This document shows, piece after piece, positions 24,467-32,700 of a stretch of 64,000 bases of DNA. Below the pieces are notes generated by a model. The model saw only the letters and a program-made list of their open reading frames with translations. It was not told the origin of the DNA and did not search any database. A program made the position numbers and the translations under genes. Positions within the stretch are counted from its first letter, which is position 1. The number at the start of each line of letters is the position of its first letter. This DNA comes from UBA6183 sp943372215 (GTDB lineage Bacteria; Bacteroidota; Bacteroidia; UKL13-3). The stretch is from NCBI GenBank assembly GCA_943372215.1, contig CALRXU020000009.1, positions 1 through 64,000 of the forward strand, written 5' to 3'.

Positions 24467-25912
24467 TTAACCTACACTTCCTTCAAGAGAAACGGCCAGT
24501 AGTTTTTGTGCTTCAACCGCAAACTCCATTGGCAATTGATTGAGTACCTCGCGGCAAAAACCATTTACTATTAACCCAATGGCTTCTTCTGTTCCAATAC
24601 CTCTTTGGTTGCAATAAAATATTTGGTCTTCACCAATTTTGCTTGTGCTGGCCTCATGCTCAACGGTAGCAGTTTGGTTGTTAATTTCAATGTATGGAAA
24701 GGTGTGAGCACCACTTCTATCACCAATAAGCATACTGTCGCACTGGGTATGATTACGCGCCCTGTCTGCTTTTTTGCTTACCCTAACCAATCCGCGGTAA
24801 GTGTTATGAGATTTGCCTGCTGATATTCCTTTTGATACAATTCTGCTTTTGGTGTTTTTCCCTAAGTGAATCATTTTGGTTCCAGTATCAGCTAACTGGT
24901 GGTTGTTGGTAACAGCCACAGAGAAAAATTCTCCTGTTGAATGATCTCCCTTTAAAATGCAACTAGGGTACTTCCAGGTAATGGCCGAACCTGTTTCTAC
25001 CTGAGTCCAGCTAATTTTTGAGTAGTCACCCAAACAAATGCCACGTTTGGTTACAAAATTGTAAATCCCTCCTTTGCCTTCTTTATCACCCGGGTACCAG
25101 TTTTGTACTGTTGAGTATTTTATTTCAGCATTTTCAAGGGCAACCAACTCTACCACTGCAGCATGTAGCTGGTTTTCATCACGCATTGGCGCTGTACAAC
25201 CTTCCAAATAGCTAACATACGACCCTTCATCGGCAATTATTAAAGTACGCTCAAACTGTCCTGTATTTTCTGCATTAATGCGGAAGTAGGTTGAAAGCTC
25301 CATTGGGCAACGCACGCCTTTGGGGATGTACACAAACGAACCATCACTAAATACCGCTGAATTTAATGCCGCAAAAAAGTTATCTGTATGCGGAACAACC
25401 GAGCTCAAGTACTTTTTAACCAACTCAGGGTGTTCGTGCACCGCTTCACTCATAGAGCAGAAAATAATGCCCTTTTCTTTGAGTTGGTCTTTAAATGTTG
25501 TGGCAATAGAAACTGAATCGAACACGGCATCAACAGCAACTCCTGTTAACCTTTTTTGCTCCGTTAAAGAAATGCCAAGCTTTTCAAACGTTTTAAGCAA
25601 CTCCGGATCAACCTGATCTAAACTATCTAGTTTTATTTTTTCCTTAGGAGCGGCATAAAAAATAATATCCTGATAATTTACCTTTGGATAATTAAAATTT
25701 TGCCAGTTTGGTTCAGGAAGTGTTAACCAATAGCGGTATGCCCTTAATCGGTATTCCAGCATCCAAGAAGGTTCATTCTTTTTTGATGAAATAAAATGGA
25801 TGGTGTCCTCAGTTAAGCCCACAGGAGCAGTTTCCATCTCAATATTGGTGGTAAAGCCGTATTTGTATTCCTGGCTAACTACCTGATCTATAATATCTAC
25901 TTCTTCTGCCAT
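24467..25912 (-). CDS. sufB: Fe-S cluster assembly scaffold subunit SufB
   Basis: A 481-aa SufB and first gene of the suf operon. Typical blocks are YKYGFTTNIEMETAPVGL, WMLEYRLRAYRYWLTL, SLDQVDPELLKTFEKLGIS, GVRCPMELSTYFRINAENTGQFERT and YLEGCTAPMRDENQLHAAVVEL; the assembly Cys and Glu lie in the C-terminal half. The start is the ATG at 25910-25912 (MAEEVDII); the longer reading uses a TTG at 25927 that lies inside the -7 box TACATTTG, so it cannot be right if that promoter is real. Confidence 0.98.
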   Translation of the reverse strand: MAEEVDIIDQVVSQEYKYGFTTNIEMETAPVGLTEDTIHFISSKKNEPSWMLEYRLRAYRYWLTLPEPNWQNFNYPKVNYQDIIFYAAPKEKIKLDSLDQVDPELLKTFEKLGISLTEQKRLTGVAVDAVFDSVSIATTFKDQLKEKGIIFCSMSEAVHEHPELVKKYLSSVVPHTDNFFAALNSAVFSDGSFVYIPKGVRCPMELSTYFRINAENTGQFERTLIIADEGSYVSYLEGCTAPMRDENQLHAAVVELVALENAEIKYSTVQNWYPGDKEGKGGIYNFVTKRGICLGDYSKISWTQVETGSAITWKYPSCILKGDHSTGEFFSVAVTNNHQLADTGTKMIHLGKNTKSRIVSKGISAGKSHNTYRGLVRVSKKADRARNHTQCDSMLIGDRSGAHTFPYIEINNQTATVEHEASTSKIGEDQIFYCNQRGIGTEEAIGLIVNGFCREVLNQLPMEFAVEAQKLLAVSLEGSVG

Positions 25913-25924
25913 AAGTTTGTGTTG

Positions 25925-25967
25925 CAAATGTAAGATAAGTTTTCTACTTATCTGTAATTAGTCTAAA
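25925..25967 (-). promoter_or_regulatory. SUF operon promoter with dyad operator and MntR-box-like 11-mer
   Basis: On the minus strand TACATTTG (25925-25932) is a perfect TAnnTTTG box 12 bases before sufB. No good -33 box is present. In its place lies the perfect dyad GATAAGT-N5-ACTTATC (25934-25952), directly upstream of the box. Further up, TTTAGACTAAT on the minus strand (25957-25967) is identical over 11 bases to the centre of the mntR operator at 55999-56018. This suggests activation or repression by at least one regulator. Confidence 0.55.
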
Positions 25968-26015
25968 TTAAATACAACTTTAATAAGCAAAAGTTTTCCA
26001 AAAAATAAATAAGAA

Positions 26016-26681
26016 TTAATCTACAATGTAACAAAGTCCAATATTCATTGATACTGGAATTCTTGAACCATAACCCATTCCCGGTGCAAAATTACTGGCA
26101 TTTTCAAACCTATAAATATTGTTAAAAGGGGTGTTTTTATTAAAATAAAAACCTATACCTATGGCAGATGTTAATTTAAATTTAGGGCTGAATGAAAACA
26201 AGGCTCCAAACGAGCCCCTTAAACCAGTTGAAGTTGTTCTTGTCTCATAGTTAAACCGTTGTTTGGTGCCCCAATTGGCATCTTCCACATCAAGTGTCAA
26301 TTCATGTTTAAAAGATGCGAAATAGCCCGTAGTGGAAACAAAAAGGAGGGTGCTTTTTTTTACTGGATTACCCAAATAAAAAGTAACTCCTGGTTCAAGA
26401 AAGTAGCCCTTAATACGGTAATCATCCTCATGTGGTGAGTTTAAACCTTGCTGATAATTATGGAATCCGAAGGCTAACTTTATAAATGTTGATGATGAGG
26501 TTAAACCGGCTTCAACAACATAAGTAGTTGAAGCTGAATAGCTTTTTTCAATATTAAATGGGTTGGTATTGACCCCAAATATGAGTATAGGATTTTTTAC
26601 CAAGGGCACGCTTGAAGTATCCTGACTCATTGCCTTAAAAACAATGGTACAACATGCCATGCTAACGATTAATTTCCACAT
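26016..26681 (-). CDS. Predicted outer-membrane barrel protein, second gene of a lipoprotein/OMP pair
   Basis: A 221-aa protein from the ATG at 26679-26681 (signal peptide MWKLIVSMACCTIVFKAMSQ). After residue 30 it alternates hydrophobic and polar residues in strands such as TFIKLAFGFHNYQQ, GYFLEPGVTFYLG and SAIGIGFYFNK and ends IGLCYIVD, as barrels do. Its start overlaps the end of the preceding lipoprotein gene by 20 bases, so the two are translated together. The pair resembles the DUF6452/DUF6048 gene pairs I know from Flavobacteriia, but this is a pattern match by eye only. Function unknown. Confidence 0.55.
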   Translation of the reverse strand: MWKLIVSMACCTIVFKAMSQDTSSVPLVKNPILIFGVNTNPFNIEKSYSASTTYVVEAGLTSSSTFIKLAFGFHNYQQGLNSPHEDDYRIKGYFLEPGVTFYLGNPVKKSTLLFVSTTGYFASFKHELTLDVEDANWGTKQRFNYETRTTSTGLRGSFGALFSFSPKFKLTSAIGIGFYFNKNTPFNNIYRFENASNFAPGMGYGSRIPVSMNIGLCYIVD

Positions 26682-27090
26682 ACTTTTTCTCAAAAACTTG
26701 GTTGTTTATTGTTGCACTTGAAAAGGTGGTATTACTCACAAATGGCTCATAAACCACTACCAAATTTTCTTTGCATGAGCCGTCTAAATAGGAAAGGCTT
26801 TTTTTGTAGGTTATTTCTACCGTACCCGTATCATTTGTGAAGTAAACCACATATCTGCTTACCGTATCCGCAGGGTTTAACGTAATATTAGCTTCGGTAG
26901 AATTATAATAAATTGTTTTATTAGCGCCCACCAAATCAATCTTAAGAATTTTTTCTCTGAAAACGTCTCTAAAGATAAAGCCACCACTACTGTCTACTTG
27001 TTCGGTGCAGCATGAGAAACACACTAATCCACTAAGCAAAACCATAGAAACCTGCACAATACGATGCAAGTATTTTTTGAGGTTCCGCAT
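26662..27090 (-). CDS. Predicted lipoprotein, first gene of the pair
   Basis: A 142-aa protein from the ATG at 27088-27090 (MRNLKKYLHRI); an ATG 21 bases upstream is also possible. A hydrophobic segment ends in LVCFSCCTEQ, a plausible lipoprotein processing site. The rest is a small beta-rich domain with VSRYVVYFTNDTGTVEITYKKSL and SYLDGSCKENLVVVYEP, reminiscent of DUF6452. It overlaps the OMP gene by 20 bases. Role unknown. Confidence 0.6.
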   Translation of the reverse strand: MRNLKKYLHRIVQVSMVLLSGLVCFSCCTEQVDSSGGFIFRDVFREKILKIDLVGANKTIYYNSTEANITLNPADTVSRYVVYFTNDTGTVEITYKKSLSYLDGSCKENLVVVYEPFVSNTTFSSATINNQVFEKKYVEINR

Positions 27091-27152
27091 AAAGGGTAAA
27101 TTGGTGAACATTTAATGTTTCAATATAAAACCCCTGTTTTAATATTCAAAAC

Positions 27153-28457
27153 TTACTCAACCATTATTTTTTTGTACAAGTTGCCTGATGCGGTATTTAG
27201 TTGAAGTGTGTAGAGCCCTGGTGCAAGTAATTCAGTATTTATTAATAACTGATTACTGGTTTCATTAACATCAATATGCATCATGGTTTGACCCTGCAGA
27301 GAAATGATGTTTAGTTGACCAATCCATACTGCATTTTGCAAGTTGATGCTTACTTTACCATGGGTAGGGTTAGGCCATAAAACCATTTGGTTATCAATTT
27401 CCTCTTTACCTAATCCAGTATATTCGCTGCACATTACTTTACTCAATGCATCCCAAAGTGCAATATCAAAAACAACTGGCACGGGACTATTATCCGCAGC
27501 GGCATCCCCCATTCTTATCACCACAATGTTTCTTGAAGGCCACAGATAAAGCTTTTGGTCGTTTTTACCCAGTCCAGAAACCAAATCATCAGGCGCAGTT
27601 GGGCATAGTTTCCCATTAAAATTAAAGGTTGAACCAGGCAGTTTATAACTTGCTTTGCCATTTAACCACCACAAATAACCATAAGATAAATTGTGTTGTT
27701 GCGAGGTATTCATCATTTGTTGATAGTAATTCATGTCCTTTAACAAGCTATCGCCCGCCCAAACGCCTTTGTTTAACATTAATAAACCAAACCGTGCCAT
27801 TGAGCGAGGTTTAGAATACAATACGCCATCAAGCCACCCAGCCGCCATTCCTGTTTTTAAATTTAATTGTTGGTTGGTGTATTGTTGGTAGGTTTGATTA
27901 GAAGCCTTTTCAAGCACATCTTGCAATAGCAAGTAAGTTGCATTGTGGTAATACCAAAAGCTACCTGCATCAGCTTTATATTTTAAACATGAAGGCAACT
28001 TACAATCAGTATCAAGCACATTATAATCAAGCCCAGTTGTCATGGTTAGTTGGTGTTTAATTTTAATTAACCCTTCTTTTTCAGGGCTTGCAGAGGTCCA
28101 GCCTTTACCCAAATATTTACTGGTTGAATCATTGATGTTTAATAGCCCTTGTTGTTGAGCCACTCCTGTTAAAAAAGCAGTAACTGTTTTTCCGGCTGAT
28201 GCCCAATACCAAATGGAATCTTGGGTAAACGTTCCAAAATATTTTTCCAGTACTATTTTCCCATCTTTAAGTACAATAAATGCCTTGGTTTTATTGGTTT
28301 CCAATACCTGATAAAGGGAATCAATACGATCGGTGCACCAGCCTAGACTTTCAGGAGTTGTGGTTTGCCAGATATTTCCTGCTAATGGTGGAAAATAGAG
28401 TTGAGAGAACCCCAATTTGCTTGTTAAAACAAGTGTTAGCAATAAAATTTTCTTCAT
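27153..28457 (-). CDS. Secreted beta-lactamase-family serine hydrolase with T9SS tail
   Basis: A 434-aa protein from the ATG at 28455-28457. Signal peptide 1-18; the class C beta-lactamase/DD-peptidase fold has the nucleophile motif SAGK (Ser87-Lys90, in YWASAGKTVTAFLTG), the tyrosine motif YHNATY, and a KTG-equivalent near VSGLGKNDQKLYLWP. The C-terminus (VLWPNPTHGKVSI to LYKKIMVE) is a T9SS sorting domain. Likely hydrolyses an ester or peptide at the cell surface; antibiotic resistance should not be assumed. Confidence 0.88.
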   Translation of the reverse strand: MKKILLLTLVLTSKLGFSQLYFPPLAGNIWQTTTPESLGWCTDRIDSLYQVLETNKTKAFIVLKDGKIVLEKYFGTFTQDSIWYWASAGKTVTAFLTGVAQQQGLLNINDSTSKYLGKGWTSASPEKEGLIKIKHQLTMTTGLDYNVLDTDCKLPSCLKYKADAGSFWYYHNATYLLLQDVLEKASNQTYQQYTNQQLNLKTGMAAGWLDGVLYSKPRSMARFGLLMLNKGVWAGDSLLKDMNYYQQMMNTSQQHNLSYGYLWWLNGKASYKLPGSTFNFNGKLCPTAPDDLVSGLGKNDQKLYLWPSRNIVVIRMGDAAADNSPVPVVFDIALWDALSKVMCSEYTGLGKEEIDNQMVLWPNPTHGKVSINLQNAVWIGQLNIISLQGQTMMHIDVNETSNQLLINTELLAPGLYTLQLNTASGNLYKKIMVE

Positions 28458-28505
28458 GTTTTTTTTCATGTTGGATAACGTTTAGTACAAAAGGTTTAAT
28501 TGGGT

Positions 28506-29597
28506 TTAAAACCATATGGTTAAACCAGATACCAGCCAGAGGTTATATTGTGTGTAACCTCCTGCTTCCCTTCTATAAACATTATCCTCGTTTCTTAATT
28601 GCCTAAAATCAAGCCTAAATAAGGCATTATTAAACAACTTATAATTGTAACATAAACCCGTTCCTACCATGTTTAGGTTGCTACCAAACACCTCACTTTT
28701 ATCTTTAAAGTACTCTACCCTGCCTGCCAAAGATGTTTTAGCATTAAAGTGGTATGCTAAAATCACATTTGCTTGTTGCCAATACCCATAATAGTGCCTG
28801 TTGCCTCTTTCTATCTTTTGTGTCCCAATATAAATGGAAGATGTAATGTCTATTTTTTTACCAGATTTATAAATCAAATATATATCAGAAAAAAAACGAT
28901 TACTAGGCGTTCCATTTGTTTCGTATGCTGAATCCAATCCAAAATAAGTATTCCAATTAATTAATATCTTTTTGGTTGGCCTGTATTCCAATTGTGTGCC
29001 AAGTGATTTGGCGCTGTTGGCATCTTTAATTTGTTGCCAACCGTTGATAAAGTAAATATAACTGCATAATTTACTGCTTAAAGGCAATGTAACCTTTAAC
29101 CCTGATAAGTAATACGGGGCAAACTCGGCAGCAAGAGATCGTGTGTACATCAGGTGGTCTTTGCTAATAGCACTTTCATTGGTGTACGGAGAACCCAGCA
29201 CCCCAAAATCAACCCAAATATCTCTTTTCTCAAACAACTTAACCCCTGCATTGGCTTCTACAATATTTTTTAAAGAGCCTTGCTCACCCGCATAATTTGC
29301 ATTCATGTAAGTACCAACACCTGGAATAAACCTAGCTCTTAACCTACTGGTGCTGTAACGCAAATCAATAAAGGCCAAATTTACATTCATTTCTTTGTGC
29401 CTGTTCATAGACACAAAATAAGGCACATCGCCTGTTGTGTTACCTGAACTGTACCCATAATAAGCATCAACATAACCTCCAACAGAAAGGTTATTGATGC
29501 GCTCTCCGTCAGTGGTATCAGCCAATCCAGTATTGGTAACCTGAGCACTTACCTGTAAAGCTATAAAACAGGTTAACATAAAGTAAACTCTTTTCAT
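28506..29597 (-). CDS. Outer-membrane beta-barrel porin-like protein (BBP2 type)
   Basis: A 363-aa protein from the ATG at 29595-29597 (signal peptide MKRVYFMLTCFIALQVSAQ); an upstream ATG at 29642 would precede the signal. The sequence VGGYVDAYYGYSSG, VSMNRHKEMNVNLAFIDLRY, FGVLGSPYTNESAISKDHLMYTRSLA and the C-terminal QYNLWLVSGLTIWF match the OmpL-like putative porin-2 family. It ends in Phe, as outer-membrane barrels do. Divergent from the alpha-2-macroglobulin gene across 161 bases. Confidence 0.82.
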   Translation of the reverse strand: MKRVYFMLTCFIALQVSAQVTNTGLADTTDGERINNLSVGGYVDAYYGYSSGNTTGDVPYFVSMNRHKEMNVNLAFIDLRYSTSRLRARFIPGVGTYMNANYAGEQGSLKNIVEANAGVKLFEKRDIWVDFGVLGSPYTNESAISKDHLMYTRSLAAEFAPYYLSGLKVTLPLSSKLCSYIYFINGWQQIKDANSAKSLGTQLEYRPTKKILINWNTYFGLDSAYETNGTPSNRFFSDIYLIYKSGKKIDITSSIYIGTQKIERGNRHYYGYWQQANVILAYHFNAKTSLAGRVEYFKDKSEVFGSNLNMVGTGLCYNYKLFNNALFRLDFRQLRNEDNVYRREAGGYTQYNLWLVSGLTIWF

Positions 29598-29646
29598 CCT
29601 AGGTGCAAATTGTATTGCGAATAAGCAACAATATTTCAACATTTAG

Positions 29647-29677
29647 CTTATTTTACAAGTACTTAAAAATAATTTTG
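29647..29677 (+). promoter_or_regulatory. Possible promoter of the alpha-2-macroglobulin/pbpC operon
   Basis: TAATTTTG at 29670-29677 fits TAnnTTTG; CTTA at 29647-29650 is 19 bases upstream. This leaves a leader of about 75 bases before the ATG at 29759, which contains the small inverted repeat ATGTAT-CAA-ATACAT (29712-29726). Weak support. Confidence 0.35.
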
Positions 29678-29758
29678 AAATAGCGAATAATAAATTTACA
29701 TTGCTATAGTTATGTATCAAATACATCGCTAAAATCCCAAAATCTTCTTGTAACACCT

Positions 29759-32700
29759 ATGAACAATCCAGTGCATTCGCTGAAACCTGTTTTCAGCTCG
29801 TACAAATTTGTTGTACCCTTTACCCTAGTTATTGTTTCTGCCCTTTACTTTTTTGTGAGCAAAGCCGAAAGTAAAAAATCTACTCGCATTAATCCGGCAT
29901 TTGCCAGCTACATTTCCGCTTACTCATCAGGTGTTTTATCCAAAACATCGACCATTCGCATCCAGTTTGTTGGTAATTTTGGCGATTCAAGTAAGATTGG
30001 TAGTGAGGCAAACGTATTTGATTTTGAACCTGAAATCAAAGGCAAAACTACTTGGATTGATGCTTCAACCATTGAGTTTAAACCTGACCAACCCATGCCA
30101 TCAGGGCAAAAATATGAAGCCGTATTTAAACTCGACCGCATAATAGACGTTGCTGCTGAACTTGAGGAATTTAACTTTAGTTTCCAAATTATTGCCCAAT
30201 CGTTTGAGGTAACACAACCCACCTTTGAAGCCATTGACAACCAACAACTTGTTTACCAACGTGTAAGTGGTACATTAATCACTGCTGATGTAGAAACAGA
30301 TAAGCAAGTTGAACAACTCATTAATGCCTCCTACGCAGGTGAAAATTGTAAAATTACTTGGCAACATTCAGCCGACCAACGCACTCACCGTTATTTGATT
30401 GATAGTGTAGAACGTAAATCAACAGCAACAACATTCTCCTTAAAATGGGATGGAAGCATTATAGGCATTGACAGCAAAGGGGAACATGTGCTGAATATTC
30501 CGGCACTTGGTGATTTTAGGGTATTAACGGTAAGTGTACAAAATGATGGCGAACAATACATTGCTATTCAATTTTCCGACCCCATTATGGCGAGTCAAGA
30601 TTTAACAGGATTAATAACCCTTGACGATAACCTGAAGGGACAACAAACTACGCCAAATGTTACCCAGATTGAATTGCGTTTTACCATTAATAATAATGAA
30701 GTTAAGTGTTATCCCGGATCTCATCTATTGGGAGTTCATAGCATTTTTGTTCATCAAGGAATAAAAAACAGTTTGAATTATCCATTGCCTGAAAGCATGC
30801 AGCAAGAACTTGATTTTGCAGACATGTTACCGTCAGTTACCATGGTTGGAAAAGGAGTTGTTATGCCAACAGGTAATAACATTATTGTTCCGTTTGAAGC
30901 GGTAAGCTTGCGAGCTGTTGATGTAACCATTACCAAAATCTATGAGAACAATGTTGCCCAATTTCTTCAAGTGAATCAATTGTCCGAGAGCAATGAACTT
31001 AAAAGAGTCGGTCGCCCTGTACTCCGAAAAACCATTCGACTAGACGAAGATAAATTGATAAATTTAAGCAAATCAAACCGATTTGCGGTAAAATTGGATA
31101 AACTCATCAAGGCTGAACCCGGTGCTATCTACAATGTAAAACTGAGCTACAAAAAAGAATACGCCATAAACAAATGCGAGGGTGAGAACCAACAAAGCCT
31201 AGATGAAGGGATGCGGAAAACCGAAGAGGAGAATTGGGACAGCAACGATGAGCCTCGCCAATCTAGCTATTGGGATTATTCTGAAGATTATTACAGCGAA
31301 GACTACTCTTGGAATGAGCGTGATAACCCATGCCACAACTCTTATTACAACCCTAGCCGCTGGGTTTCCAAAAATGTATTGGCTTCAAACCTTGGACTGA
31401 TTGCCAAAAAAGGAACGGATGGTGCTTTGTTTGTTTCGGTTACTGATTTAAAAACGACTCAACCACTGTCTGGGGTAACTGTTCAGTTATTGGACTTCCA
31501 ACAGCAATTAATTGCTTCTGCACCTACCAACAGTGATGGTTGGATTACGTTTAACCCCAAAAACAAGCCTTACCTGTTGGTGGCAAAACATGGCACACAA
31601 CGCGGCTACTTGCGAGTTGATGACGGCAGTTCCTTATCACTAAGCCGTTTTGATGTTTCTGGTGATGTGGTTCAAAAAGGAATTAAAGGATATTTATATG
31701 GTGAACGTGGTGTTTGGAGGCCTGGAGACTCACTTTATTTGACCTTTATTTTAGAAGACAAGGCCAACACATTGCCACCATCCCATCCGGTTTCTTTTGA
31801 GCTGTTCAATCCCCAAGGCATGTTGTACAAACGTATGGTGCAATCGCAAGCGGTAAATAACTTTTACAGTTTTAATACTAACACTGATGAGGACGCTCCA
31901 ACTGGTAACTGGCTTGCCAAGGTGAAAGTAGGCAGTGTTGAGTTTCAAAAAACCATTAAGATAGAAACTGTAATGCCTAACCGCTTAAAAATAAACATTG
32001 ATTTTAAAACGGCCATGTTACAAGCGGGTGAACACTTAAATAGCACCTTGGAGTCAAAATGGTTACATGGAGCCATTGCCGATGGTTTAGATGCTACGGT
32101 TGAAGCGACATTAACACCTGCACCAACAACATTTGCTAAATACTCGGAGTTTACATTTGATGACCCAACTCGCAGATTTAGTTCAGATGCCCAAGTTATT
32201 TTTGAAGGAAAATTAAACGACAATGGACAAGCCAAGATAACCACTGAAATAACTGCAAAAAATACTGCGGCTGGAATGCTTAAAGCTAATTTTGTAACCA
32301 AGGTATTTGAACCCGGTGGAAACTTTAGCATTGATAGATTCTCTTTACCATTTTCTCCTTACACAAATTACATTGGAGTCAGGCTTCCTAAAGGTGATAA
32401 AGAAAGGGGAATGTTACTTACCGATACGAGCCATCTAATACAAATTGCTGCTTTAACACCAAATGGACTACCCTTGCGTGGCACTAAAAAAGTAAAAGTA
32501 ATTCTTTACCAAATTAATTGGCGCTGGTGGTGGGACAAGTCAGAGGAGGACATGAGTAACTTCTCTTCAACAGAAAACTACCGTCAACTGCAACAAGAAG
32601 AAGTTACATTGGTTAATGGTAAAGGTAATTGGAAATTGCGGGTTAATTATCCAGAATGGGGACGTTATTTATTACGGGTAATTGATGAAGAAGGCGGACA

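Noticed and set aside
27153..28457. Beta-lactamase resistance gene
   Set aside because: The fold is shared by many esterases and DD-peptidases; the T9SS tail and surface location argue against a resistance role.
29712..29726. Inverted repeat ATGTAT-CAA-ATACAT before the alpha-2-macroglobulin gene
   Set aside because: Short and A/T-rich, and located in the leader without a clear functional position; kept only as a note.
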